From Diploptera punctata (lineage: Eukaryota; Arthropoda; Insecta; Blattodea; Blaberidae): a stretch of DNA of 64,000 bases. The notes under the pieces were generated by a model, which saw nothing but the letters and a program-made list of their open reading frames with translations, made no database searches and was not told the origin of the DNA. A program made the translations under genes and the position numbers. Positions 1 through 10,440 of this stretch are shown here, in pieces; within the stretch, counting starts at the first letter, position 1; each line of letters starts with the position of its first letter. The stretch is taken from positions 372,001 through 436,000 of the forward strand of contig JASPKZ010001241.1 in assembly GCA_030220185.1 (NCBI GenBank), written 5' to 3'.

Positions 1-1298
1 TACTGATTTCAATATTATAAGTAAAATAATCACTTATCAGTAATCTTTAAGACTGAGGAAAAACGAGTGAGTTCAGTCAGTACGAAATACATCGGAAGGA
101 AAGGGGCTCAAATTGCATTACCTGCTGATTAAGAATAATGAACTTTATCATATAAGATAACTCAACTGGATTTTTTTGCATGTAAAATACAATGTAATCG
201 TATCTTTGCCTAAATAATTATTATTAATTGGGATTGATTTCTCTCTTTAGTGTGATAAATCAAAGCAATTTAAATGTTATAGGCTTACAACTTGACAAGT
301 AGAACTTCCCTTTCCAGATAAACAGTCCTCATATGTTAACACAAATGTAGGCCTCTTTCATATTGATCAGCTGGACTCTTTTTAGATAAATGTTACACAT
401 CCTGGTCACACACATATATACACACACACACACACATAAACACAAACAAACACTTACATAAAAGACAGTCCTTTGTGTACATGCGGAAACGCAGAACAAA
501 CAATAGATAATCAATTATTTGAATGTACGAAACTACAAACAGAAAGACAGTTATTTAGGATCAATATGATTAACGCATATGGTAAATGGACATTCAATAA
601 AAACTGGACTAGTTCAAGATTACACGCGTGAATTAATCTCATACATTAAGTCGATAGATTTAGATATATCCTAGAGTAAACAGAGAAAATCCAGTGAAAA
701 TTTAATGTTATATTAAATACGTTAACCAGTTATATTCAATGATTATAATGAGCCAAAGAACATAATTGAAAACATAAGTAAACTGTGAAAATACTTTAAT
801 ACAAATAAATGTGTACAATAACGCATGCTGTAAAGAATAAGTTATTACAAATATACACACATACATAGATATATTTCAGTTCGCAAATTACTACAATGCC
901 ATAAGCGGAAGGAAAATCAACGAAGGAGAAATATTAGACTTAGCAATGGACTAAGATAGTGGCCTCGTCCAACTGACAGTATTAACCCTTAAATTCGTAA
1001 TGTATCATTTTGGATAAATCAGTCGGTTCAGTTAACGAACAAAAGGAAACCACTTAAATGTGGGTCTAATTATACAATATACCTAATAATAACAGTTATA
1101 CTAAATTTCGTTTTCACTGCGGTCGCCACATTCAAATAACTAATAGAAGAAATTTGTGTTTTGCCAATTTAAGGGTTAACATCCAAGAGAAGAACAAAAA
1201 TATGGAAAACACGCCATATATATATACAGCAATAATAAAGCCTTGGAAAGACTACAGGAAATATACTGTGGGACCCGACTTATAAATGAGCAGAAATA
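1..1298. other. Unassigned AT-rich DNA with a short CA microsatellite
   Basis: No coding frame, tRNA-like segment or transposon end is recognisable here. The only structured sequence is a short CA/TA dinucleotide run around 409-437. Single-frame readings across that run are simple-sequence artefacts. Confidence 0.6.
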
Positions 1299-2135
1299 TA
1301 CAGGATGTTTCTAAATTAGACCGACAAACTTCGGGAGCAGATAGTTAACTTTCATTGAAGCATATGTTGTTAAGAAACCTATAGGTGTGACGTTTCGTTT
1401 CAGTGCAATAGGGGCCTCAGAGAATGGGATGGATGGAAGGATGTAGGTACGTGAAAATAACAAGTCATGCTGTGTCATAATTTTGTATGTTAATCCAAAT
1501 ACTTTACAAACCAGCTGAAACAAAACGAACTTAATTCTAAATAAATAGAAATAAAAAAAACATTCACTCCAGTGATGCATTGTCAGGATGGATCCAGTAT
1601 ATTGTCCTATCATACGAAGTGCTGGAACACACGTCCATTGACATCCAGACAACAGTGCACGGACGTGCCATATTTTGTCGTGCCCTTCCAAAGATGCTAG
1701 GGGTTTCCCTTATTTCAGCTGCTGCGCTGACAATGCGTGCTACAAGATCTTCTTCAGAGTCAATATCGGTTTCATAAACTATTGCCATCATGTAGTCCCA
1801 CAAAAAGAAATCTAGGTAGATCAGGTCAGGGGAATATGCCGGCCCACCCCCTACCTATCCAACAGATCGTACCAATGGATGTAAACAAACTTTCTGCAAT
1901 AGGTTCCGAATGCTAGTGAGCTCCGGAAGTAAACAAATCAAGCGATAGTAGTAATGACAAATCCCTCTTGGACTGAAATGAGTGTTTGTCCGTTTCCTTC
2001 AATTCCTTCCTGTAAGATCCCTCCGGCCCTGAAACGAAGCGTTTCAGCCCATAGGTTCCTTAACAAAATATGCTTCAATGAAGGTTATCTATCGGATCCC
2101 AAACTTCTTCGTTCTAATTTAGAAAACACCCTGTA
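1299..2135 (-). mobile_element. Tc1/mariner-type DNA element with long TIRs, internally deleted
   Basis: The two ends are inverted copies of each other for about 110 bp. The left end starts TACAGGATGTTTCTAAATTA and the right end, read in reverse complement, starts TACAGGGTGTTTTCTAAATT. Both ends are bordered by TA (1297-1298 and 2136-2137), the target-site duplication of the Tc1/mariner (IS630) superfamily. The interior carries a transposase C-terminal remnant on the minus strand. At 837 bp the element is too short for a full transposase plus such TIRs, so it is a non-autonomous deletion derivative. The exact duplication is inferred from sequence only. Confidence 0.75.
1600..1858 (-). pseudogene. 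DDE transposase C-terminal fragment, frameshifted
   Basis: Read on the minus strand from about 1858, the frame gives a SPDLIYLDFFLWDYMM-like segment, then EEDLVARIVSAAAEIRETPS and GRARQNMAR. This matches the tail of IS630/mariner-related insect transposases, where the SPDL..DFFLWG block holds the last part of the catalytic domain. After ARQNMAR the family normally continues with a Cys-rich VDVNGRHFEHL-like end. Here that end (VHCCLDVNGRVFQHF) sits in another frame, so an indel broke the gene near 1665. No N-terminal HTH region or first catalytic aspartates are present. It is a dead remnant inside the TIR element at 1299-2135. Confidence 0.75.
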
Positions 2136-2139
2136 TACC

Positions 2140-2545
2140 TACTGCTACATAACCCTAGATATTCTCAGGAACAAAAATGAACACAATAAATTAATCCACA
2201 GAATAAGGACCAAACTACACACACTCCAATAACAAAAATGAATCAAACAATTCACATGGGTCAATGTCCATGTTAAAAACCAGGGTAATGAACTGGCAGA
2301 CCAACTAGCCAAAGAAGTGACACCCAACATCGACACCGAATTGGTATAGAAACCAATACCAGCAACTATAATCAAAGGAAATCAGCAGTGGAAAAAATGA
2401 GTGACAGTCCATATTGAATGGACAAATAACAAAGAAGTTCTTTCCTATTATGAAGAGAATAATGAAAACAAAACTCTCGCTGACGCACCAATTAACATCA
2501 GTATTTACAGGTCACGGCAAGTTTGGACATATACTTTGAAGAAGG
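2140..2545 (+). mobile_element. LINE ORF2 C-terminal fragment with RNase H motif
   Basis: The plus strand encodes a segment like FTWVNVHVKNQGNELADQLA at about 2248-2320, the HxGxxGNELAD motif of the RNase H domain found in I/Jockey-type LINEs. After stop codons at about 2347 and 2398 it resumes with LTSVFTGHGKFGHIL (about 2495-2540), the block before the terminal zinc-finger-like region. In-frame stops show that it is inactive. The fragment begins right after the DNA element ending at 2135, and upstream RT sequence is absent. A related, better preserved copy lies at 9650-10440. Confidence 0.7.
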
Positions 2546-2559
2546 ACTTGTGGTCGGGG

Positions 2560-3540
2560 TAGGTTTTAATTATATCCAAGGATAGGGGTTCATTGATATT
2601 GTTGCGCCGGACTAGTTGGGTTCAGGTTTTGGTAGAACAATGGACTTATATCTAGGGAATCCGTGAGAAAGGATATTCACTGGGGAAAACAGCAGACTTC
2701 CTGTGATCAATTCCACTGGATGATGCACTTTTATTGTTGCTAAGGCTTACACTTGTCGTATTAGGCGACGAGTTGACACGAAGGTTATTTGGTGGCCGGA
2801 ATTAACAATATTTATAACACTCAAAAAGTGCGCTCTGAATGATAGCACCGAGACTTAGACAAAGCGATGTGCCGTCTCTACTGGCACTCGCGTTAGTAAC
2901 TTATTTTTTTTACTTTTGCACTGGCACTTTCGCTACTCGCTACTCGCAACTCTGGACTCTGAACTCGCAACTCTGGACTAACTTAATTATTGCTAAGTAA
3001 GAATATTTATTATTTCTAAATGGGCCGGCATATGTCCCTTCCACCAAAAGTCTTAGCGTCTCACAAACAGTTCATATGTTACAATACTTTTGATTTGTAA
3101 TTTATATCTTGAGGGCTTTGTCGGGGTGTATCTTAATATCAAATTTCTAGGGTTGACCATATTACAGTAATATTCACTAGGACGATTTTCGTTTGTCGGC
3201 ATCTACCTTATGCCGCCAAAGGAGGCACCTGCTGTTAGCGACATGTCCTAGTTAAAATTGGCTTGGGGACAACTCTTTCCACAGTTTGCCTAGGAAAATC
3301 CGGTTGCTTGTTTGCAACTGCCCAGCCTTTTGTATGAAGTCTCGGATTTAGCTATTGTTATAACAATTTAATAATAGCATAGTCTTGTAAGTTCTTTCTA
3401 CAAAGGAACCTGCAGACCTTTTCTCCATTGTATAAGGGCTTACGGTTCCATTGTATGATGTTTACCAGTGTCGTTCACCACAATAGCCAAGGTTCAGGTC
3501 TATGACCAAGCGCTAATCGTTTGGTACTAGTGTTTTATTT
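2560..3540 (-). mobile_element. Possible LTR or retroelement non-coding segment
   Basis: This block is less AT-rich than its surroundings and has no open frame. Read on the minus strand it has features of an LTR: an AATAAA signal in CAACAATAAAAGTGCATC near 2725-2745, runs of short direct repeats built from CAGAGTTGCGAG (about 2940-2985), and a stretch ending in TCCGGCGCAACA near 2602-2613. I could not find paired LTRs, a clear TG...CA boundary or a convincing primer-binding site. The assignment is therefore weak; a non-coding DNA-transposon segment is an alternative. Confidence 0.3.
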
Positions 3541-3779
3541 ATTGCATATGAAATTGTTTTATGGTAGGTTACATCATTTTAATATTGTTACCAATGAATT
3601 CCTCTTTTAATTCCATTTCATTTGAATATAAATATGCCCTACTTCTGATAATAATTACAAGTTAATAAATTATTCACCCTTAATAAAAGTACTTATTTCT
3701 CTGAAATAAGAGGCTAAGTGAATGACTGGGTGCAACTTACAAAGATGCAGAATTAGAGATTGACAAGACATGTGTGTGT

Positions 3780-4045
3780 ACCTTATTTTGTGGGAGTGTG
3801 AATACACAAATAGTGAAAGAGAAAACTTCCGATGCACTAGGCTTTAGACAATGATGAAATAATTGGCAAAGAACAAACTGGATAGAGCATCTGCAGAGAA
3901 TGATAGAGGGAAGGATACCAAAGATGGCATTGATTATAATCCTGGAGGACAAAGATCGGAAGGAAGTCCAAGAAAACGCTGGGCTGAACAGATGTGAGAT
4001 CAGAATAGGCAGAGACCTAATCCGTGAAAGAAGATGATGGAAGAT
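3780..4045 (+). mobile_element. RTE-type LINE C-terminal fragment
   Basis: The plus strand gives NWIEHLQRMIEGRIPKMAL at about 3877-3933, then, after a one-base shift, YNPGGQRSEGSPRKRWAEQM. This is the WxxHLxRM...GRPRKRW block at the extreme C-terminus of RTE-type LINE endonuclease-reverse transcriptases, downstream of the RT domain. The frameshift and the lack of RT palm sequence show a 5'-truncated, dead copy. A GAAGAAGATGATGG tail follows, as in other copies in this window. Confidence 0.7.
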
Positions 4046-4119
4046 ACATAAAATGTTGTTTTTAATAGGCAAATAAACTATATTTCGAAATACTTCAACA
4101 AATCTGAAATAAACACTGG

Positions 4120-4575
4120 TATGAAAAGAAAATATTAAGGAAGATATATGGAGTAGTACAAAAACAAGATCATCATCATCCAGGGATTAAACCTGTTGGC
4201 CCATTCCGGTTTCATGAAAGCTAGAATTGTTAAAATATAACAAAAATATATATGGAGAATTAGAACGAACCAGGAATTTAAAGAGTTATATAGGGATTTA
4301 AATCTGGTAGGATATATCAGAAGAAAGAAACTGGAATGGGTAAGACATATGTTGCGGATAGAGCAAGGAAGAGGTGCAAGAAAGATTTTGAAGGGAACCC
4401 GGAAGGAAGGAGACAAAAACTAAGATGGTTAGATAAGGTTGAGGAAGACTTAAAACAACTGAAGGTGAAAAGGTGGAGACAGAAAGTTGGTAATAGAGAA
4501 GAATGAGCAGTTGTTATGAAGGAGACCAAGGTTCTTAGAGGAGCGTAGAGCCAAAGAAAGAAGAAGATGATGATG
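4120..4575 (+). mobile_element. RTE-type LINE tail with a nested LINE 3'-end fragment
   Basis: The plus strand encodes LRKIYGV (4132-4152), then after an interruption IWRIRTNQEFKELYRDLNLV and RRKKLEWVRHMLRIEQGRGA. Then, in another frame, it gives NPEGRRQKLRWLDKVEEDLK. These are the post-RT C-terminal blocks of an RTE-type LINE. The interruption at about 4169-4237 is an antisense 3' end of a different LINE, starting ATCATCATCATCCAGGG and containing CCCATTCCGGT. A similar antisense tail occurs at 5371-5425. Frameshifts and the nested fragment show old, dead sequence. The 3' end has a GAAGAAGATGATG tail. Confidence 0.65.
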
Positions 4576-4689
4576 GAAAGAAAATATAATAAATTGTATG
4601 TATAAGTATAAACTAATGTATGTTTAGGCTATTAATTTAATTACTCAGTATGTAGTAATGCAAATATGTAATGGAGCATGCTAGAAATA

Positions 4690-4772
4690 AAATAGTATAT
4701 ATATATATATATATATATACACGAGGTACATACACACACATATATATATATAATATATATATATATATACTG
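4690..4772. repeat. AT/CA microsatellite
   Basis: Interrupted (TA)n runs with a short CACACA segment. The flanking DNA to about 5370 shows no gene or element that I recognise, apart from AT-rich sequence. Confidence 0.9.
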
Positions 4773-5370
4773 CCGGGCGGGACCAAATATACCAATGCTA
4801 TGTTGTAAATTTATCGCATCTAAAATAACAAAGCCTAAAATGAGAATCGTCTGAAGAAAATGTTCGTGCCAGTTAATGCCAAGCTAAATAACATTGTTAA
4901 ATAAAATGGTACCTACGTAAAGCCATACATTTCTTATTTAACATTTGACATTTCCTTTTAAAAGAAAGTTGTAATAGAGATTTCCGCAATACAAATTGGA
5001 ATCTAATTCCAGTATCATTTCAAAGCTGGTGAAAAAATGACATTAAAAGATGAAAATCGTCACCTTGAAAACTTTTTTTTTCTCCAACTTTCTTTCTCAA
5101 CACCATCTTTTATATTTCCAGGTCACACGGCGAATTTACTTTTCTCATTTACATTTCCCCTAACGTTATCTTCCTCTTCACAGCTAACAAAATATATACG
5201 AATTTATATTACCGTATTTTGAAAATTATAATTCAGTGAATCATAAACCAACTGAAGACACTGCATTATTTATATACTCATAAACCAAGACTTCTGTCGT
5301 TTCACGTTGGGAAGACATTTGTATAATTTATACAAATGAACATAAATTGATACAAGTATTTATGTATATA

Positions 5371-5895
5371 TATCATCATCATCTTCATTCATGGATTAGG
5401 TCTATTGACCCGTTCCGACTTCAGCCCATCTCTTTCTAGGTCTGCCCACATCTCGGGTGCCTTTAGGTTTGTATTTTGTTATTTGTTTTGGATATCTATC
5501 TTCATTCATTCTGTATATGTGTTGCTTCTATTTTTGTCTATATGTATCCATTTTATCAGTTATTGCAAATATTTCAAGTTCCTGTCTTATTTCTGTGTTC
5601 TTGATTCTGTCTTCCTTAGTGCACCCTTTAACAGATCTCAAAAATTTCATTTCTGCCGCCGTTATCCTACTTAGGTCTTGTTTTTTATGTATCCAGGCTT
5701 CTGAACCATAGAGCAGTACCGGTACTGCCAACATTTTATAAAATTTCAGTTGGGTCTCTCTTCTTGTTTTGTTATTTAGTGTTCGTTTTATCGTACCACA
5801 TATTCCCTGGAATTTTGCTATTTTATTATTTATATCATTATCATAATTAAATGAAATGTCACATCCTAGATAATTGAGATGGTTCACCAGTTCTA
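5371..5895 (-). mobile_element. RTE-type LINE, antisense RT C-terminal fragment
   Basis: The minus strand reads LVNHLNYLGCDISFNYDNDI, then FYKMLAVPVLLYGSEAW with KKQDLSRITAAEMKFLRSVK. These are the YLG thumb block and the VLLYGSEAW block that follow the RT palm in RTE-type LINEs. A stop replaces the expected Trp of the NWKQHIYRM block near 5520. The sequence then resumes as YKPKGTRDVGRPRKRWAEVG (about 5405-5470). The 3' end runs into a GATGATGATGATA tail at 5371-5385. The copy is 5'-truncated (no palm FADD motif) and inactive. Confidence 0.8.
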
Positions 5896-6052
5896 ATGTA
5901 TATGTATATATATATATATATATATTACATACATATATATAGAGTGCAGCATAAGACAATTAACCGAAAATGCTAAAAAAATTGACTCATAATATTTGTC
6001 CTTCTTGTCTAGCGTATATTAGTAGTTTGAATTTCAATCGGTTACGTGTTAA

Positions 6053-6740
6053 GAGGGTGATGGGTGAAATTTCTATTTTCTACTTGATATTTTGTACACA
6101 CTTTCATGCCATAATAGGTAATATTATACTGAAGTTTCATCCTTCTAGGTTTAAAAGGTTTTGAGTTATTGAAGAAAATCAATTTAAAAATTTGCATATT
6201 AAAATCTTTAATCTCATAATGTTTAGTCTTTTTTTAATTTTTTTTTCTACACGACCACAGACTTACTTAAAACAACACAATGCATTAACTTTTCTATATC
6301 ATTATAATAAAGGAAGAAACAATATATACATCCTCTGCATATGAAAATTTATTTAAATTACTACAAATATTTTATTTTTATTTAAAAAACTATCAACGTT
6401 GTTTCAAAATCCATGCACAGAATTATTAGCCATAGTGTGTGGGACATGCAGTGTACATTTTGTGCTTCTATCATTAAATTTGTCAATGCTATTTTGATTT
6501 GAATGTATTGAAATGCAATGAAAATAAAAGTGTAGAAAAGCCAATTTGAAAGTTTGCATGCAGTTAAATTAGAACTTAGCATGCATGCCCTCCTACAGTC
6601 ATTAGGGAGACTTACAAGCGCCATAGGACACTGAAACGTCGCCAAAGTATACTTTAAGGTACATAGTATTTTATTTAATACAAAAAACAAAAAATGCTAA
6701 ATTTGACCGAAAATGTCGAAAATTTCACCCATCACCTCCC
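6053..6740. mobile_element. TTAA-flanked inverted-repeat element (piggyBac-like MITE candidate)
   Basis: The ends are an inverted repeat. The left end has GAGGGTGATGGGTGAAATTT, and the right end in reverse complement has GGGAGGTGATGGGTGAAATT, with 17 bases identical in both arms. Both ends are bordered by TTAA (6049-6052 and 6741-6744), the target site of piggyBac-type elements. The 688-bp interior has no transposase-like frame, so it would be non-autonomous. The short arms and imperfect termini leave room for chance or a different element class. Confidence 0.5.
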
Positions 6741-7011
6741 TTAATATACTTTGTTCCTGAAAAATGGCCACCATTATATCCAGTTTCTGACCATACCGCA
6801 ACCATGTGCAGTGGTTAACTTATGCACGGTCTACAAAGCTTAAGTCTACATTTTAAACACCAATTTATTGGGGTAAATGGAATCATAATATATTTAAGAC
6901 ATTGAATCTCAAACATAGGATCGCTTCTCTAAAAAAAACTGTACAATAGTTTATTCGTGAAATACTTATGACGTATAATTTAATGCTGTTTATGGATTAC
7001 TACTGTACAAT

Positions 7012-7012
7012 G

Positions 7013-7073
<61 letters not shown>

Positions 7074-7171
7074 GCTTTATTTTACCTGGCAGAGTTAAGG
7101 CCTTAAGGCCTTGTCTACCACTCAACCAGGTTTAAAAAAATACAAACAAAAAATAGTCTTAAATCTAAATT

Positions 7172-7217
<46 letters not shown>

Positions 7218-7656
7218 TATATAAACGATTACAAGTTATGAATACAATACAATTAATATTTATAATGTATTTTGATTTACTCTAAATTTAACGAATTAAA
7301 TATATAATATGTACAATATATATAAAAAACAGGAAAAGATTAATGACATAGTATAAAATTAAATAAATAGAGAAAAATTAATTATTTGACAACAGGTAAC
7401 TGTATAAGCGTGACTTAAAGGTACCAAGTGTGCGGCAACCCCTGATATCTTGAGGAAGGAGATTCCAGGAGCGGGCAGAGGCTACTGTGAAGGAAGTAGA
7501 ATAGGAGGAAGTGCTATGAAGAGGAATTGTTAGCAGACTGCTATCTTGTGATCTAGTGTCAATATTGTGGTAAGAGGATAACTTCTCAAATCTAGACGCC
7601 AGGTATGTAGGGATGTAGGAATTCAGAAGCTTGAAAAGTAGTGAAAGAGAGTGCAA
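7012..7656 (-). mobile_element. LINE (CR1/Jockey-like) RT C-terminus and 3' UTR, antisense
   Basis: The minus strand from 7656 encodes SLLFKLLNSYIPTYLASRFE, then LLTIPLHSTSSYSTSFTVAS, ARSWNLLPQDIRGCRTLGTF and KSRLYSYLL. This is the C-terminal block (YL...iP.hrt..y..SFtv...rlWN.LP..ir...FK) of a non-LTR reverse transcriptase downstream of the palm. A 3' UTR follows with ACCTGGTTGAGTGGTAGACA, CCTTAACTCTGCCAGG and AATAAAG, ending in an (ATT)n tail at 7012-7071. Related 3' ends occur at 16730-16885 and 23250-23385, and a decayed coding part at 21215-21560. The copy is 5'-truncated. Confidence 0.8.
7174..7224. repeat. AT microsatellite
   Basis: Run of (AT)n inside the 3' UTR of the antisense LINE at 7012-7656. 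Confidence 0.9.
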
Positions 7657-7895
7657 ATATTTATTTTTTTAACTACACTCCTGCTATTCAAGGAGTAAGT
7701 TACATTCAGCACTTGAAAAACTCGTATATTAAAATAAACCACACTGAACAACATAGAGTCCTTCAGTTACGAACATTTAACTAATTTACTACCTATACAG
7801 GATGGAATAGAACTCTACCGATAAATTTCCACAGGTTATTCAGGATTTTTGGCTGTTTTCATATAAGTGAATCAAGGATCTCCGAACGTATTACT

Positions 7896-8309
7896 GACTA
7901 TTTAACTCATGCCGAAAATGACACTCAATGTCCAATCACATTTCAATAAATTTTGATTTACAACCAATCACAATTGTTTCACCTCAATTTTATCACTTTC
8001 ATTTCGCCAAGTAACTCCCAGATTGTATATATATACTGCACGAATGTAACCAAATTCTGCTTGCGAGATATAATACAAAAACATTCGTAGCAATTGATTA
8101 TACCACAAAAAAACACTGTTTGCACTTTCTTAACCGTATTATTTCCCAGGAACTAACATTCAGAAAAATATAATTGACATATTTACATCATAGGACATCA
8201 GAAATTAATTAATAACCTGTAATGATGTGTTTCATTTTTTCTCCACTAGGGTGCATTCTTACAATATTGCGATTCTATTTGGCAATAAATATGATCTGGT
8301 TGCAGTGAT
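7896..8309 (-). mobile_element. Family M1 element, copy A (truncated)
   Basis: It starts GACTATTTAACTCATGCC and shares order and sequence with the full copies at 60797-61439, 58499-59132 and 15328-15972. Shared marks are two CCAAT pentamers, a TATATATATA run, the GCAATTGATTATACCAC block, TTTGCACTTTCTT, TTTCTCCACTAG and GATCTGGTTGCAGTGAT. It lacks roughly the last 130 bp, including one terminus, and has an internal deletion between the CCAAT boxes and the TATA run. No coding capacity is visible. Confidence 0.75.
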
Positions 8310-8465
8310 GGCAGCATGATCTTCCATCCCTGTGATTAACGCATATGGATGTTAGATCAGCAGCTTGTACAAGGTCCCTCAAGGCCTGTCGTGTCAAAGA
8401 AAACATTGATAATAAAAATCCTATTTAATTTCGTCCCTTTTAATTTCTTCTAAAATGTCTAAATC

Positions 8466-8790
8466 TGCGGTTTGAGGTAGCGTGCTGCCTTGTCACGCAG
8501 CGGACTCGGGTTCGATCCCCGGTCGGGACAAGTTTCCTGGGTGAGGTTTTTATCGGGATTTTTCCTCGCATGTAAGATAAATGTCAGGAAACTTCAAGGC
8601 CCTAACGGTCTCCGAACACCATTTGGCCATCATTTTCATCAATATGATATTCGCCTAATTAGCATAAATTTACTTTAAGGCCTCTCCTGGCGCATCATTA
8701 CCATCATCACCTATCGTATATCATCGGGGCAGTGTAACCCCGCCTTCCAGGCGCCCTAACCTCAGATGTGGGTTACAAGTACGCCATGCC
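8466..8790 (+). mobile_element. SINE-1 variant with a different 3' module
   Basis: The 5' half is the tRNA-derived head common to SINE-1: GAGGTAGCGTGCTGCCTTGT, GCAGCGGACTCGGG and a B box GGTTCGATCCCC, then GGTGAGGTTTTTATCGGG. After about 8640 it departs from the other copies and carries GGCCTCTCCTGGCGCATCAT and ATCATCGGGGCAGTGTAACC. That second module is also present alone, antisense, at 13010-13095. This is either a distinct SINE subfamily or a chimera. Confidence 0.75.
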
Positions 8791-8799
8791 AGAAGAGAA

Positions 8800-9645
8800 C
8801 ACCAAAAATGTCGAAATTACAACCTGAGGTATTTGAAAAAAAAAAATCTTCTAAAATCTACTTTGGGATCGGAAAATACCGAAGAAAAGTTGTGATTCAT
8901 CACACGCGTCCTCATGACCGTTATTTTAAACAACGTACGAATAAATTTCTACATTTTTTCACAAGAAATCAGCATATTTTTTGCACCATAATGCATGTGT
9001 TCTGTAGGTTATGGTTTCAAAACTTGGAGCCGACACAAGTGATTTGTCTCTGTCTTGGAGTTAATGATGGGTTGGAAATTGATTACTGCAACCCACTTTG
9101 TCAACAATGAATTTAATGCAATTTTAATTTAATTAAAAGGGAGTCCATAAATGTCAACAGAAAATACATAGAAACGCTGGGTTTAATGCATAGAACAAAT
9201 TATTCTATACGTAGTGCAGGCAGGAAGTATCTTATTTTTTGCACTATGTAACTAATATTGTATACTTACTGTTACTGTTGATGTGCATCGCAATTTGACA
9301 TTCCCAATCTTGGTTGCTATGAAAACAAAATATATCTCAATTCTTTAAAAATGACCAAAAGCACTAGTGCGGTAAGTAAAAACATTTATTTTGAAATACT
9401 GATAGTGACGCTGCAATTTGTATTAATTTCGGTATTAATTCATCACATCCAGCTTTCCACGTCTCTTCTATTTCATCATCAGTGCACATATCGTCTAAAA
9501 CGTTCCCCATAATCAGAAATAAATCCCAAATCAAATTGGTTTTAAAGTTTTAACAAATATAAGATGGTGACATGACCAACAATAATTATTTCTCCATAGC
9601 AACACATATAGCCGATTCACCTTCTGATATCTAACATTTATCTTC
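8800..9645. other. Unassigned segment
   Basis: A 114-codon frame starting at 8766 begins inside the SINE tail and shows no family resemblance, so I do not call a gene. No repeat or element end is recognisable before the LINE that follows. Confidence 0.5.
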
Positions 9646-9649
9646 AATT

Positions 9650-10440
9650 ATATCTATTAATATTTAGCTAATATCTTAATGATATAAGAACAAAATTAAA
9701 TCAACATCTTGGACATATTTGCCTAGGCTGGATTAAAGAAGGACATACTGGAACTACAGGAAATGAACGTGCAGATTTTCTTGCCAAATCAGCTGCTAAT
9801 TCAAATATGGATTACTCTTACTCCTTCTGTCCTCTATCATACATTAAAGAAGTATTAAAAAGTGATCTCTTACAAAATGGAATGCTGAGTGGTTAAACAG
9901 TATTAATGGTGCTTTGACAAGAACATCATTTTTCCCAACTGTTTTTGACCGAATAAAGTGCAAATACGTAGAACCAAATTTTGTATCAACACGATTTATG
10001 ACTGGACACGGTAAATTTGGACATTATTTGGAACGATTTAAAAGGGGTACAGATACCTGTATTTGCAAAAACTCCAGCCAGACTATCTCACACCTGTTAT
10101 TTGAGTGTCCCGCATTTGATTCCAAAATACATTAAGTTATTAAAAAATTAAGTAATTACCATAATAGATTTCAACTGCCTTTGTCAAATATTTTATGTAA
10201 GAAGTGTTGCTATAGAAAGCTGTGTGACTTTATCCATCATATTTTTAAGAGATTTTGAATTAGTTTTTTCTTGGGTTTGTTAATTAATTAATTTGTTCAA
10301 ATTCTTTATTATGTAACGCTAAAAATTAACCACACTCTAAATTATTGTAAATAATTAATTGTATTGTAACTAAACCCCTAACGTACCGGATGGTGAAATA
10401 GGGTTCATATTATTGGAGATTCAATAAAAAATGCTTCTTC
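9650..10440 (+). mobile_element. LINE ORF2 RNase H/C-terminal region with 3' UTR
   Basis: From about 9690 the plus strand reads IRTKLNQHLGHICLGWIKEG, HTGTTGNERADFLAKSAANS. This is the RNase H motif HxGxxGNERAD of I/Jockey-type LINEs. After a stop near 9895 the frame resumes with TRTSFFPTVFDRIKCKYVEP, FVSTRFMTGHGKFGHYLERF and TCICKNSSQTISHLLFECPA, the Cys-rich C-terminus, ending in a normal stop at 10133-10135. A 3' UTR of about 300 bp ends in AATAAAAAATGC and a (TTC)n tail. The RT domain is missing and one stop is present, so this is an inactive 5'-truncated copy. Confidence 0.8.
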
